Below, in pieces: positions 10,240-23,459 of a stretch of 64,000 bases of DNA. The stretch spans positions 122,240,958 to 122,304,957 of the forward strand of contig NC_063161.1 of assembly GCF_023159225.1 (NCBI RefSeq), written 5' to 3'. How positions within the stretch are numbered: the stretch's first letter is position 1; each line of letters starts with the position of its first letter. Position numbers and translations under genes: made by a program. Below the pieces are notes generated by a model that made no database searches, was not told the origin of the DNA, and was given only the letters and a program-made list of their open reading frames with translations. This DNA is from Perognathus longimembris pacificus. Lineage: Eukaryota; Chordata; Mammalia; Rodentia; Heteromyidae.

Positions 10240-12660
10240 TAAGAATGGAGTAAATATAGTATTCTAATTTTGTTTGTCTAACTTAGGCTGCCATGCCTTC
10301 TTAATAGTATCACTGTTTTGTGATTTTTCACTAATGTACCATTGCATTAGCAGACCCTCACTCATAATTAACTTCTTCCAACTTTATGATTTGAGGCTTT
10401 TCTCCTTCATCCAAAATTACATTATGGATATAGTACACAATGCATTCCTACCTAAACATGTAAGATTATGTGAGGTATACAATTTTCCCCAACTGTTTGC
10501 TATGCTGAATGAAAATTATGATTTTTAAGTTGGCCATAAAATATTAGCATAGTGAGCATCATTCTCTGAAGTTGACATTAGAAATAAGACTGGAACCAGC
10601 AACACAGAAAAATGTCTTAAATAAGTATATTGTGGAAATAAGGATGGATATAATAAGAGATGAAGATACAATTTAATTAATGAATAAGGGCTATGTAAGT
10701 CTTACCTGATTCAAAGGGTATTTTTTTTTGTTTTCAGGTGTAGAAAATAAGTATATGGTAGGATTTTTACCCTAAAACATAAAAATAATTTTAGATACTT
10801 CATTTAAACTGTATAACATGGTGTAGAAGCTAACATGATCCACCACTAATACAGATAATAGATTTGAAAAATAAGTATTAGAGACACTACTTTAGTTACC
10901 CAGTCATAGAAGGTAATGATGGAGGAAACAGGCTTCTAAAATTAAACCTTGTGCTTTAAATGACACAAACTGTTTCTCACCAACCACTGCTGTTGATGAG
11001 TTACAGGTTCCTTTGGATCACACATGCCATTTTCAGATAGGGTAACATCACTCAGCAAAGCGACACCAAAATGGGAAAATTAACTCACCATTTAAGCTGA
11101 AAAAATCACAGAAGTAAAGTCATATTATATCTTTTGAATGTCTTCCCTCTTCAATTAATTGCTTCATTACAGTGTTCCTAGTTCATACTGAGATTTTTCC
11201 ATTTTCCTTATTTTTAAAGTATGAGACTAGAGGAAGCTTAAGAGAACTGAATGGAGGATATTATTCACCTGAATGGCTTCCAGTATATGAGTATCAAGAT
11301 ATCAATGCTTCTTGGCTAATTAGTTGGATTATAATTCTTGAGAACCATGATATTTGCTGGTATTGGAGGAATGTTCAACAATTTTGGTCCATGACAGACT
11401 AGGGCAAGTATGACATCCTATCAATCATCTAGCAATGTGGATGTGATTTATCCATTAAAGTGGTGGGTACAGTTGCCATCTCTCCACTGACATTCTCAGC
11501 TCCATTCTCCTTCTGTGGCTATTCACTCAGTGAATATATAAGTAAATAACTAAGTAAGTCATTAAGTAAAAACAAACAAACTTATAAGTAAATACAAATA
11601 AAAAAGGTAGCAAGAAAAGTTACAGAACAGAAGTTCTCATGCATGCTAAGGCCACCTTAACTCTAACAAAAGGGTTTTCTGTGCAGCCTGGAGAATGAGT
11701 GTTCTGTGCCTGTAGTCATCAGAGCCTACTTCACATCATCTCTGCAAAGGCCTATAGAAAACCCAAGAAGATACAGAGCCTCAAGGCTCCCCATCACATC
11801 ACAGACAGATGTGAAATATAACTACCAGCTTCCTGAAATAAGTTCATCAGCTCAGAAAAGAACAAATGAGACCTGACAACATTCTTGTCAAGAGAATTGA
11901 TAGGAAAGGCCAGAGCTTTGCTACATGAGTACACACTGATTGTTGCTCAGGGCTGAGAGAATGATGAGCAAGTGGAGACTGTTGGCTGAGAGTGCTAGCC
12001 ATGAACCCAGACAAAGAACAGTATGATTAGAGGGGGAAAGCTGGGCTCTCTAGGATGTCACTGGACTTGAGAGTAAACTAACTTTTTCTCACTGACTTTT
12101 TTTAGTTTATCTAAAAAGAGAAAGAAAAAGGAAAGAAAGAACCTGCCCATTTTTCCCCTTTCATTTGTGATTGCATTTTAATGCCAAAGATAAAAATGTG
12201 ATGAAAATGCCAAATTAAAGAACTGTGGAAGCTATAGCATTCATTGTGTTTATGTAGAGATTATGCTTCTGGTTGTTAACAGCCTCCAGCGGTAAGCAAG
12301 TGCTGAATCTATGTATTAAAAATAGAGGAGCGCAGGCACAGTTCCCACTTTTTTTAGTAGAAAAAATGATATAGGGGTCTGAATATAACTTTCCAATCCA
12401 TATAATAAAAATTTGACAAGAAGTTACTCTCTAATTCAGAGGTCTTTCTTTTCTCTTTCCTTACTAAAATAAGTGCTCATAAAGAAAGCCACAGGCAAGC
12501 AGTTTTGCTATTTCTCTGCAACATGTCAACCTGGAATTGTGAAACATTTTCAGGTAGGATAAACAATGATAAAGTCTTGATTTTTAATCTTTATAAATTC
12601 TAATTATGCTCACATGCTATTCCCAAATTCTATCCATTTACATGCACCCATATTTGCATA
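10240..12660. other. Unassigned DNA
   Basis: No coding exon or clear repeat is visible. A low-complexity 'aagtaaat'-rich patch lies around 11535-11615. The part 11640-12080 is somewhat richer in GC and lacks repeat signatures, so it could be ordinary unique sequence. Confidence 0.45.
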
Positions 12661-12671
12661 TTGGAACACAT

Positions 12672-12713
12672 GCACACACGGTATACACACACGCACACAC
12701 ATACACACACATA
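12672..12713. repeat. CA-rich microsatellite
   Basis: An interrupted CA/CACG run. Confidence 0.8.
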
Positions 12714-13975
12714 TAACTTCTAGCTTGACTATAACCTTATGCTTGATTCACTCAGAGAAAAACCTAATGTGTTTCTGTTTCTCAGGGCCACAAGTAAATC
12801 AGGTTGAACAACCACAGAGGAAATGCCTATGTGAATAACTTATTCCTAATGACTCCATTATGATATTTCCCATTTCAGGAATTTACTACTGGCAGGGGTT
12901 AAATGAATTATGGCCAAGTTATACAATGAGCTACTATTGAGGCCATTAATAATGGTGTCTTCAAAGAATATATAATGACTTTGCATGATATATTGCTGGC
13001 AGACTAAAGCAGACTACAAAACATCTACAATTTATTTCTAATTTTGAAACTACACAATATGATTATTTTACAACTAGTCTCATCTTCATCGAATAGCAAA
13101 GAAAAAATAGTCTAACCTGAAGTCCCAGAAAGTATTTATTAGGGAAGATTGACTAGAAATACCAACAAAAACATAAATGTTTTTTGTCTTTGTATGTGGA
13201 ATTTCCTCTAGGAATTTAGTTTACCTAGTAAACTAAAAAGGTGAGTAGGTCAAAATGATGGTAGCAACTCAAACTGAACATAATTTTCAAAACAGTGAGA
13301 TTAAGGATATTTTTTAAAATAAGCTTACAATGGTAGTCTATTATTGGATAAATACTCCATACAAACTATTTGCTAATCATTTCTACAAAGGAAAAGGAAT
13401 AAAATGAAGAATCTGACCAAACAATCATTAATATAATTGTTAAAGAAGACAACTCAAAATTCAGCTCTAGGGCTTACCATAATTTGGAGCAATGGGAAAT
13501 AAGAAGAGATCATGTAAGGCCCATGAAAAGCAGTCAAATTACTCATACCTCTATGACCTATTTTCCCTGTTTCTGATTCTCAGTGGATATTATTAATGAA
13601 ACTAATTTCAAAATTACATGAAATACAACATGCAGCAGTAACTCATTTGTGGCTCATAATGTTTTTGCTTTCATGTTCTTTGGTAGGCAGGTTGGATTCT
13701 TATTTGCTTTTTCTATAAAGATCATTGCCTATCCTGGAAAAACTAAAAAGGATTAACCCAGCAAGAGAAAAACATAATTTGACATTGAGTTCTTATTTTT
13801 TTCTTCAACAAGTGATTACTCTCACTCAAGTTGGTGATTATGTTTATTTGGTATTCAATAGGCACCAGAAGATAATAGTTTACTAAAGACAGTTTCAGTC
13901 ATCAACCTAGCCATAGAAAATGAGTCAAATGCAGGTTTTTCTGATTGAGACTATGCACTATTCCCTTACTGAATA
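12714..13975. other. Unassigned DNA
   Basis: Nothing recognisable. Confidence 0.45.
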
Positions 13976-13986
13976 GTTCACTTCTT

Positions 13987-14196
13987 GTTCTTTTTTTTTT
14001 TTTTGCCAGTCCTGCACCTTGAACTCAGGGCCTGAGCACTGTCCCTGGTTTCTTTTTGCTCAAGGTTAGCACTCTACCACTAGAGCCACAGTGCCACTTC
14101 TGATGTTTTCTACATATGTGATTCTGAGGAATCGAACCCAGGGCTTCATGTATATATGAGGCAAGCACTCTATCCGTAGGCCATATTCCCAGCTAC
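13987..14196 (-). mobile_element. IDL-Geo dimeric SINE (antisense)
   Basis: A T-run precedes 'gccagtcctg', the antisense Geo half ('ctctaccactagagccacag') and the antisense ID-like half, including the B box complement 'ggaatcgaaccc' and the A-box region near 14175-14190. It is the most diverged IDL-Geo here. Flanking repeats 'ttcacttctt' at 13977-13986 and 14197-14206 mark the target duplication. Confidence 0.9.
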
Positions 14197-14206
14197 TTCA
14201 CTTCTT

Positions 14207-15500
14207 ACTAAGATTGTTAAAATAAGAACATGGTCAGTCATCGTTTCCTTTAAACCTTTTAAATTTAATTAGTGATTCATCCTTAACATGCAAACGATGT
14301 CACACAAAAGATACAATCAGATGTACACTCAAATAGCAAAATCTAGTCCTAAAACTAAATAAACTGGGAAGGACCATAATGGCCATCAAATAATATTGTT
14401 ATCACTAGATTCAAACTAAGGAAGAAATAGTATAAATTGTATAAAGTATAAGTTTAAATTTTATATGAGTATAAAAATTAAGTATAAATATAAATAAGTA
14501 TAAAATTCTAAGATAGTTCTATCTTAGACATAGATTTATGCCACATGAGTGTACTGGAAAAAGGTCCTGCAAGCAGCAATTTAGTCATGTATCTCTGTGG
14601 ACATTTTTATTTGCAGTAGATGTAATATATTTGCACTTGTTTATATGCTGAGAGATACAGAAAAAAGAGAAGACGAACTAGGAAAAGAAAAATTAAGCAC
14701 ATCCATGTAATATCCTTTTCCTCTTCTCATAGCATCCAATTCATTAATTTAAAGTTTCTGAGATTTAATCAGTTTTTCTTTTTTTTAAATTCAGATTGTC
14801 AAATGTGTAAAATAAATTAATGTTGATGTAACAAAACAAGTCAGAAAATGAGAAAAAAAATGACATCTTTCAAGATCAACTGTTCCACAGAGTACAGAAC
14901 AAATTGGCAGTCTGTAGAAGATCATACATTAACTAGCATAAGCACTAGAGAGGAAAAAAAAACCATGACAGTCAATGCTTATCAGAGTTAAAAAGAAAGG
15001 AGTAGATTTCCTCTGGGGATTGATATGTTATGATATCTCTGTAAGGAGACATTTCTTTACCACAGCCAAAGGTCTTATAGTATCTACCATAGTCGATCAT
15101 TTTCTATCTGAAAATAAAATTCATAACCATAACAAGTCACATAAAAGACTACGAATAATATCCTCAAAATCTGACAGTGTAGCTTATATCTGACCATTTA
15201 TGAATACTTCTCAAAATGGTTCAACAACAGGAAAAGAATGATTTAAACTAGGTAAAACTTGAAGAAAATATCATTAATACAACATTTATTCTAATGGTCA
15301 ATCATCTGTACTTATTCCTTCTTGTTGTTTGGCCAACAAATTTGTGCCAACTATCTACTGCATATTAAAGGAAGGATATGGAATGAAAATTAAGACTGTA
15401 AATTAAAAGTAGAAGCAAGTACTGAAACTAAAATAGGAAGAGAAGAAAAACTTCAATTGGAGAAAGAGAAGAGATATAAGACTGAGATAAATGTAAATAC
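14207..15500. other. Unassigned DNA with TATAA-rich patch
   Basis: A low-complexity 'aagtataa' patch lies at about 14435-14510. Otherwise I see no gene or repeat. Confidence 0.45.
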
Positions 15501-15504
15501 CAAG

Positions 15505-15684
15505 AAATGATAAGTGACTAAGTGCTAGTCACCCATTCCTGTTATCCTAAGTACTCAAGAGTCTGTGATCTGAGTGTTGCCAGTAAGCCAGGAGGAAAAG
15601 ACAAGTCAGAGACAATCATATCACCAATTAACCAGCAAAATGCCTGAATTAGAGGTGTGGCTCAAATGGTAGAATGTCAGCTGT
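15505..15684 (+). mobile_element. Compound SINE (7SL-like head, Geo-like tail), degraded
   Basis: The head shows 'cctgttatcctaagtactca' and a 'ctgtgatctgag' block. The middle shows 'tatcaccaattaaccagcaa', and the tail begins 'gaggtgtggctcaaatggta'. The tail is cut off where an L1 3' end begins. Confidence 0.65.
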
Positions 15685-16058
15685 TGTTATTTTCATCATA
15701 CCATGTGAAATTTTGCCTTTTCTTTTGTCTTTCTTCCCCATGGTTTTACCCCTGATGTCACTGTAACTGATTTTGGTACCCTGGGTATTGTGTATACGTT
15801 TATGGGAACTAGGGAAGGGGAACATCAAAATGGAGAGACAAAGGGTAAAAGACAAACCAATGCAACAGCAATACTTACAAAACTATTTGCTGTAATCCAA
15901 CTTCACAACTCATGGGGGGAAGGGAGAAAAGGGAAGGTGGGAGAAAATGAAGGAGGAGGTACCAAGTTGGATAAGAAATGTTTGCACTGTCTTACATATG
16001 AAACTGTAACCCCTCTGTTCATCAGTTTAACAATAAAGAAATAAAATTTTTAAAAAAA
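15685..16058 (+). mobile_element. L1 3'UTR insertion
   Basis: Blocks 'ggtaccctgggtattgtgta', 'actagggaaggggaacatca', 'acaaaactatttgctgtaat', a G-rich polypurine tract (15917-15955), 'ataagaaatgtttgcactgt', 'aaactgtaacccctctgttc' and 'aacaataaagaaataaaa' match the 3'UTR of other L1s in the window. It carries no ORF2. Confidence 0.85.
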
Positions 16059-16146
16059 GACAAGATGAGTTCAGATGGCAGGATTTCAGTGCTCTCCATT
16101 CAAAACTCAATATACTTTTTTATTCTATTTTCCAGTGTCCCTCAAG

Positions 16147-16149
<3 letters not shown>

Positions 16150-16193
<44 letters not shown>
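16150..16193. repeat. (GT)22 microsatellite
   Basis: An uninterrupted GT dinucleotide run of about 22 units, which is likely polymorphic. Confidence 0.97.
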
Positions 16194-16195
<2 letters not shown>

Positions 16196-16339
16196 CAGAA
16201 ATAAACAGTTAAATATATTTAGTTTATAAGTAAAAAAAAATCGATTATATTCACACTTTTGTTAAGTGGCAGCTACTCTCTACAATGACTCAAAGATTAA
16301 AGAAACTATTAGTAATTTGGAGTTAAACAGAAAATTTCT

Positions 16340-16480
16340 ACCTGAATCTTTGAAGAAAAAGCAGTACTTGAAAATTATCAAACATCGTTAGGAAGAAATG
16401 TAAATCAAAGTAAAAGAGAGATATCTTCACATCCATATGCATTTATCACAATGAAACAACCTTATACTATTAATGGGCTA
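16340..16480 (+). mobile_element. Possible old L1 ORF2 relic
   Basis: The blocks 'aaatgtaaatcaaagtaaaa', 'gagatatcttcacatccata' resemble the conserved L1 ORF2 stretch around 'gaaatgcaaatcaaaaccac'. Similarity is short and weak. Confidence 0.3.
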
Positions 16481-18592
16481 TTAATAATTTAAGATTTCTT
16501 ATAGTATCACTAAGAAATTATACACTTTAATAATTTTAAGTGAGGAAAGATTTATGAGAAATAAAGTGAGCCATTTCCTCTACAAGTTCATTGGATAAAG
16601 TGATCACATAAGAACCACAGAGACCTCAAGAGAGTTAATTTCTACTACAGTTTGTGATTTTTAGCATCTATATGCATATTTTTCATCATTAAAGTACCGA
16701 TTATAATCCATTTTTATGCTGACGACTTAGGGTAAATGCTAAATGGTCAAAATGTTATCATTTGTAGTTTATTGTTGTATTTTTTTATCAACATTTTTTT
16801 TTAGAATTCTAATGAGTAGCCTACCTTACTTGTAAGAGTTCCAGGATGATGAATTTAGTTTTTGTTTAAGATAGAAATACCCTATTAATATATGGTTAAT
16901 ACAGACTTAGGTGTATAATGGGTTTCTTATCCACCAAGGGTGAGAGTGTTTGTAAACTTAGAAAAAAAAATAGTGTTTTTCACACACACAAAAAGAATGT
17001 TATGATGAGTCAAAATAATTTTCAATTTATATCTCAGTTGTTTGAAAATAACTGGACAGTTTCAACAGTTAAAGTACCCACAAAATGCTGGTTATTTTTA
17101 TTTTCTAATGTGTATTTCATTCTAAAATAATGCAAGCACTTTATATAAAACTAGGGAAAATTGGCAGAAATTACATATAATTCTATCAGATAAACAAACC
17201 AAGATCAGCATCTTCCTTATTCTTCTCTAGAATATTTTTTGTGTCTGCTTGGATTTAAAAACTTTACCATCCCTTCTACAAAATGTTTTATAATTTCCCC
17301 CTGAAGAGAAAGCATTTTCTAAGCCAGCACTGGGTATATCAGAGTGATGAACTATCCTAAATCAGGAAACGTTCAATGTTAACAAGATTTTACTATATCA
17401 TAGAGAAAATCTTGGGCTCCTAAACCTTCATATATGGGAAAGTTCTCACAAGACATGATGAATGCATGCCCTGAGGGTTAAAATAGTTAACAAGAAATGT
17501 AATCACAGGCTCCGCAACATTATTCTTTTCACCTTCAATATTATATGTGACTATTTTTTAAAGGAAACATTTCTTATCAGGCAATTTTGCAGATTAGCAA
17601 TTTATTCAGGGTCAATCCAAATTGTAAATTCTTATGTTTTAAATTCAGTTTCCTTTTCTGTTTGCCTAATTGTAGAAGATGTGATATATGAAGAATGCTA
17701 ATCTTTTTAAAATTTGTATGGTCTGAAAAATCAAAGGTACTTGTCTACAATGATCTGAAAGTTTTAGACACTTAAGCAGAATTCATTCACCTGCATATGA
17801 GATCTGCACATCAAGTATAGTGGCATTTTACAAGTGCAACGTGGTCCAGATGTTATAAAAACCAATTGTAAGATTGTGCTAGTGAAATACTCGATTCGGT
17901 GTGAGTGAAATAACATTTTTTCCAACATAAAATGATAGTTCTGCTTCTCCAATACTTGACAAATTATATGCAATTTTTTACTTTAAATAGGAGAATGACT
18001 TTTTCTAATAAAATTGCTCCTCTCTTCTATCTTTGTATCATGATTTTCTATGCACACATACATAGAAATTGTAAAAAATGAATTAATTTCCTTCTATGTT
18101 AGAATCTTATATTATTCAGTTTATTCAGTGCCATCTATTATGAGTAAATTAGGTATGTTCTTTTTCTTAAGCATAAAACAACCTACTCTAAAATTTGCTG
18201 TCTTATTTTAGAGACATAAACCCCAATTAATTTGAAAACTCAATAAATACCCAAGCCAGGTATAAGGATAAAAATCAAAGTTGTCCTTACCAGTATTCCC
18301 TGGTGATTCTTTATTCCTAATGGCTGGAAACCTGACCTCTGAAGATACACAGAATCACTGGCAAAACATGTGATTACAATGCAAATGGAGTTGCTGGAAA
18401 AGACATAGGCCATGTCTTCACAGAAGTTAGTAGCCTAGTATATTATCATTTTACCACAGACTCTATGTATAAATGATCTTGAACTAGTCCTTCTACCTTT
18501 TAAGCTATGAGTCCATCAAAAAGTACCAATGCTACACATTGGGAATTATTTCAGTAAATAAAAAAATCAATAAACATTAAATGCATCAGTAG

Positions 18593-18606
18593 CCCCCCCC
18601 CCCCCC
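18593..18606. repeat. Poly(C) run of 14
   Basis: Homopolymer C run, an unstable tract that is also prone to sequencing error. Confidence 0.95.
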
Positions 18607-19057
18607 AATGCAAAATATATTGCTTCCAATTCTTTTGGACATACTTTCTCAAATAGAAGATGACACTTGAAAATTTCTGATCTTTACTTGAAATGCATGT
18701 TGTTCTAGCATTTTCGAAAGGCATCAGGGCTTTCAACTCCAAGCAGGTGAAAAACCTTTCCAAAAATCACTTCCATGGAACTTCTTATTATCTCTTTATT
18801 TATAAAAGTACTTTTGCTTCATCCTGTTTATTTTCATTAACACTTCCTTAAAGGAAGAAAACCATCCACTAAACCCCTGTAATAAAGTCAAGCCTAGAAC
18901 CTCCCATGACACAATTTCCACCCATATGACATAACAAAGAAAATAAAGGAATGAGTATGGACTTAAAACACAAAAACACTCCACAAAAACACCTGAAATA
19001 CTGACATCTTGGAAAGTTGTTTTACCTAACAAGCAATCCCTACTTCAAATAACTGAA

Positions 19058-19112
19058 AGAAAAGGAAGGGAAGGGGAGGGGAGGGGAAAGAAGAGGAGGG
19101 AAGTGGAGTAGA
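19058..19112. repeat. Purine-rich (GGGGA)n tract
   Basis: Repeated GGGGA/GGAAG units, purine only for about 50 bases. Confidence 0.85.
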
Positions 19113-20884
19113 GCTACTCTATAAAGTAGTCGGGTTCTCAGAGCTTGCCAAATTATTCTTAACAGAAATGGAGAGACAATGTCCTTTCACTGAAACTCTA
19201 TGAGTGGTAGTGTTTCTCAGAATGGACTACAGAAAATATGCAGATAACCTCATTTTATCATACTATCAGTTTCAATTTTGGCCATTTCTATCTTCCAATA
19301 CAATTAGTATCCAATTACATTGATATTGTTAAAGTTTTTCATCTTGTTTAGCTAAAAAGTTATGTATCAGCCAAGTTGGAGAGCTAAAGACTCCAAGTTG
19401 GCAGAGATACATCATTGTCATCCCTATGTTTCATTTCCCCAGAACCAAGCACAGGGAAAAACAGAAAAAAAGCCTATTTTCACATGCAACTGACACTAGC
19501 TCAGTAGCTGAGATTAGCTCGTGAGGGTGGAGGAAACGTGTACCAGTTCCCTCTCATATATGAATCCTTTTTATCCTCTTCCATCTGCAACTCAATGGAT
19601 AGAAAAAATATGATGGGTTGGAGAAATCTGTTCATTCTGGTAAAACTCTTTGGAGGTGTCAAGGCTAAGAATAGTCATAGGCTGACATTAAATAGTAGGG
19701 ACACATGCTGAGCTGGCTCACCCAAAGCTGGTGTCTATAGCAGTACACAAAATTAGAATTCAAATGGGAGACCATTTTTAGAAGATTCCTGGGCCTGATC
19801 ACTCAAGGGCATTTCAATTTATAGAAGTAATATGGCCCTTGAGCCTGAGTTATTCAGGTGCTCTTATAAACAGTTTTTAATTCAGAACACAGAGGGATCA
19901 CAACAGTTCAGGAGAGGAACTCTCCCCGGATACAGAGAAAGAAGACTCATAGGCTAAGTAGGTTAAACAATAAAGCCAGTTTACAAGACACTATAATGCT
20001 TTCTGGGGTCCTTTGAATGCTTCCAAGATTGCCAACTTTCTCTCCGAAAGTTCAACCAGCTCATAACTTTGCAACACCCATATTCAGCCTAGGTTGGATA
20101 CATGTCTAAATCTGTCATCATAAACATCAGAATTATGGCAAAAATGTTCATTTTATTTGGAAGCCATGTTTTCTTTCCAGTTATTGCTCCTTTACGTCAA
20201 TGGCACATAGCCATTCCATGTCTGAGTGGTTAATTTGGTAGACCTGTAGAAAAGAGTACATAATTTTTAGATCAAATTTGGAAAAGTATTTGTCTGTGTA
20301 TATAACTGATCTCCTACATTGATTTCTTTGCATTTTCCATTCAAAACAAATCTTTCCCTTGCCTTCAGATTTTACCAAACTGCTATTTAAGTCTGTTTTC
20401 TTTCACAAACTATCAAACAAGTTTGTTCAAAGAGATGTGTTAATTCACAAGCTTTTAGGGCAAGGAGCCTTAGGCTGGAGAGCTCATGTGGTGTTCAAAT
20501 ACATAACCCTGCCTCTAGGCAGGACCCTGCCAAAAACCTATCAAACAAACTGAAAGTGTAACCCATCTTCTAGGGCCAGAGGAAAGAAATTTTCAGTGAT
20601 TCCAATGTTTAGACAACCCAATGGTCTATCTGTTTGCCTAAAGGGAACTTTTCCTCATCTTGTTATTTAAAACTATCTCTTCACGTTTTGTTCACAGCAG
20701 AGTTGGTACATATTTGCTAATAAATCTAGTAACCATGCTACTTCACAAACATTAGGTCAAATGATCATATTTCTGTTTCCTTTTCTTCATATCTCCATTT
20801 ATTTCTAGAGTCAACATTACTGACCTGGGCCCTTACAATACTATGTAGAGACATACTTCATTTTTCTAAGCAAATTCTGGCTTT

Positions 20885-21060
20885 CAACCATTCATTCCAT
20901 AAATATTCACTACAAGTAATTATGAGATGGCCCAGGTCTAGGATGTGCTTAATTAAAGTGATATTCAAAACAGAAAAAAAATGTCTGCCTTCCTGAACTT
21001 CCAACTAAGTGATGAAAAACAGGCAAGCACTGTATACAAACAAAGGAAAAACTATAGTAA
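20885..21060 (+). mobile_element. L2-type relic
   Basis: The order 'attcattccataaatattca', 'tggcccaggtctaggatgtg', 'gtctgccttcctgaacttcc' and 'gatgaaaaacaggcaagcac' resembles the common ancient mammalian repeat beginning 'cattcattcaacaaatattt', followed by 'ccctgccctcatggagctt'. It is very diverged. Confidence 0.5.
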
Positions 21061-21534
21061 AAATTATCTCCCCGCCCACAGAATGGTAATGTGATATTAT
21101 TGCAGGGTTAAGAGATAAAGTTAAGAGTTTGGGTTTAGACATATTGTTAAAGAAAGCTCTTAGATTTCCATGAATTTTTCTCAAGCAGAAAGTGAAATGT
21201 TGGTTCTAAAGTTCAGAGAAGTCTCTCTAGATTAAAGTTTTGAAAGTAACTTGTTGACCCAAATTATGTTTAAGTTTAATTTACCATATTATACACTTTG
21301 TAATTATGTATCATTTATCTCCATTTCAATCAATAGCCTTTCCCCATGCTTAGTTTTCAATATAACAATTTTTGTCTAATTTTCTAATATAATTTGACAT
21401 ATATCTATCTGACTATATTTAATCTCTAAACTGATTTGTGTTATAAATTATTGTTAAACATTTCCTGTTTCCTGTCATTTAATTCTCCAAACCCTTAAAA
21501 ACTATTATCTATAAAGTTTTAAAAATGTCGAGAA

Positions 21535-21900
21535 CAGGTGCTTAAGCTTATAAGTTGAGAGGAAGAAATTAAAGAGTTCACAGTCCAAACTCAGCCTGAG
21601 CATAAAAGTTCAAGAGAGTCCATCTCAAACCAAACCATGGCTCGGTATGTTGATAGCTGCATGGCATCTTAACCTATGAGAAAATCACTGTAGCTCAACA
21701 GAGTGGCTTGTGCCTGCCATTCCAGTGACAAAGAGAAACATACATAAAATAGGATCTCATCTAAAGTGAGATCTATATCAAAAATAACCAAGGCAAACAA
21801 GGGCTAGTAAAATGGCACATGTGGTGGAATACCAGTTTAACAAGCTTGAAGCTTTGAGTTCAAAACCATAATACCCCAATACTATTCAAAAGGAAGAAAT
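21535..21900 (+). mobile_element. Cluster of degraded SINE fragments
   Basis: Pieces such as 'gtggcttgtgcctgccattc', 'gagttcaaaaccataatacc' and 'cagcctgagcataaaagttc' resemble 7SL-like and Geo-type modules in scrambled or decayed form. Individual borders cannot be drawn. Confidence 0.4.
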
Positions 21901-22139
21901 TTAAAAATAGAGATTGGGCAAGTAAAAGAACCAGTCATCGAATGAACTAAAATGTCTGTTGATACCAGCTTCTTTGAATCCTTTCAAATGTATGTCTAGT
22001 TTAACAGTATCTAATGAGAGGCCTTTGAAAATGATACAAACATCTATAGAACAAGACTCGACATGATCATGGCTCCAAGAGAGGCCTACACTGGGGTCAA
22101 GTTAAATGTGAAGGAGTGAAAAATTACTTGCATGACTAG

Positions 22140-22255
22140 TTGTGTTTTGCAAAATTATCTAACTTGTTATTCATTTACTCTTCACAACAAACCTGAAAAG
22201 GGAAGTAATACCAGTATCTAAAGCCAAATGATCAGCCTAATCATAAAAGACTAAA
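22140..22255 (-). mobile_element. Possible MIR relic
   Basis: The segment 'ttactcttcacaacaaacct' followed by 'gaaaagggaagtaatacc' is the typical antisense MIRb core around 'ctcacaacaaccctatgagg'. Only the core is detectable. Confidence 0.45.
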
Positions 22256-22259
22256 AAGA

Positions 22260-23220
22260 AAATATAAAAGACTAGTTTTGACTATAGGGCAACAGACTCA
22301 ATATCATCTTCTCTTCAATGAAATGGTAATGGGTTGTTTTAGGCTTTCAGTTCCTCGAATAATCTTAAACTTTAGGATATTTGACTACAGATATTAAAAT
22401 ATTTTGCCTGTAACTATCTCAAATAGGCAAATAGCACCAATTCTCTAAAGAAAAGAGAAAAACACTGCCACTCTTTGAAAACAAGCTATATTCAAGTAAA
22501 AGGAAATCTAAAATGAAGAGCAATTTAGCAGTTCACCCAAGGTTTTATATAAAATTAAGGGCAAGACTTAGAATAAACACAGGTGTTTTGCCATAAATCC
22601 TGATTTCTATGCTGCTATGACTGTATATAATGTAACTATTTAATGCAGGTTGTGTAGTGAGACAGAACATTGAGAACCAAATTAACCTTATCCTCTCAAA
22701 GTCAACATGAGACTTCTGTTCTTTGCCTTGTTTCAACCTTGAAAGAAGCTGGGAAAACAAACTTTTCTAAAACTGATTCATTTGTTATGTCACAGGACAA
22801 AATTATTGGGAGTGTGAAAAAGTGGATCTTCTTTCTTCCCCTACACATTTTTTTATTCTAAAACAAATGCCCATATTATGCAACTCCCTTAAATCGTTGT
22901 AACACTCAGAATTGCTCCATTGCTGAGTTTCATACTGTGAAGAAGGTTTGTTTATGAGGAGGTCATTTTGAAATTTCAGTAGCTAATCCCCTTGGCTGCT
23001 TTCCAAGACATACCTTTCTTATAATGAATTTTTCTCTGTCATGAATAGTATCTCAGAATATAGCAAGGTTGAGTCTAATATATCCTTATTTCAGGATACA
23101 GAAGCAGATGAATTGAGGCTGAACTTTTATATGATAACTAGGACCCAAAAGAAAATTCTTAGCTGTGAGAAAGTGAAAAAGAAAATTGATTGCAGCAACA
23201 AGAAATTTGCTAAGGAAAAG
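22260..23220. other. Unassigned DNA
   Basis: Nothing recognisable. The small open frame at 23041-23229 has no family resemblance. Confidence 0.45.
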
Positions 23221-23235
23221 CAGTTATGATATTTA

Positions 23236-23445
23236 ATTTTTTTTGGGGGGGGGGGCAGTCCTGGGGCTTGGACTCAGGGCCTGAGCACTATCCCTGGCTT
23301 TCTTTTTGCTCAAGGCTATCACTCTGCCGCTTGAGCCACAGCGCCACTTCTGGCCGTTTTCTGTATATGTGGTGCTGGGGAATTGCCCCAGGGCCTCAAG
23401 TATACGAGGCAAGCGCTCTTGCCACTAGGCCATATCCCCAGCCCT
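23236..23445 (-). mobile_element. IDL-Geo dimeric SINE (antisense)
   Basis: A T-run and a run of 11-12 G precede 'cagtcctggggcttggactc', then the antisense Geo half, 'ccgttttctgtatatgtggt' and the antisense ID-like half ending 'aggccatatccccagccc'. A perfect 14-bp target duplication (agttatgatattta) lies at 23222-23235 and 23446-23459. The near-intact sequence implies a young copy. Confidence 0.95.
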
Positions 23446-23459
23446 AGTTATGATATTTA

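Larger units (their letters stand above)
16500..20880. other. Unassigned DNA, mostly unique-looking
   Basis: No coding exon or confident repeat family is seen across this long stretch. It contains a run of 14 C at 18593-18606 and a GGGGA/GGAAG purine tract at 19058-19112. Short open frames (for example 17462-17701 and 18796-19032 on the minus strand) lack family resemblance. Confidence 0.45.
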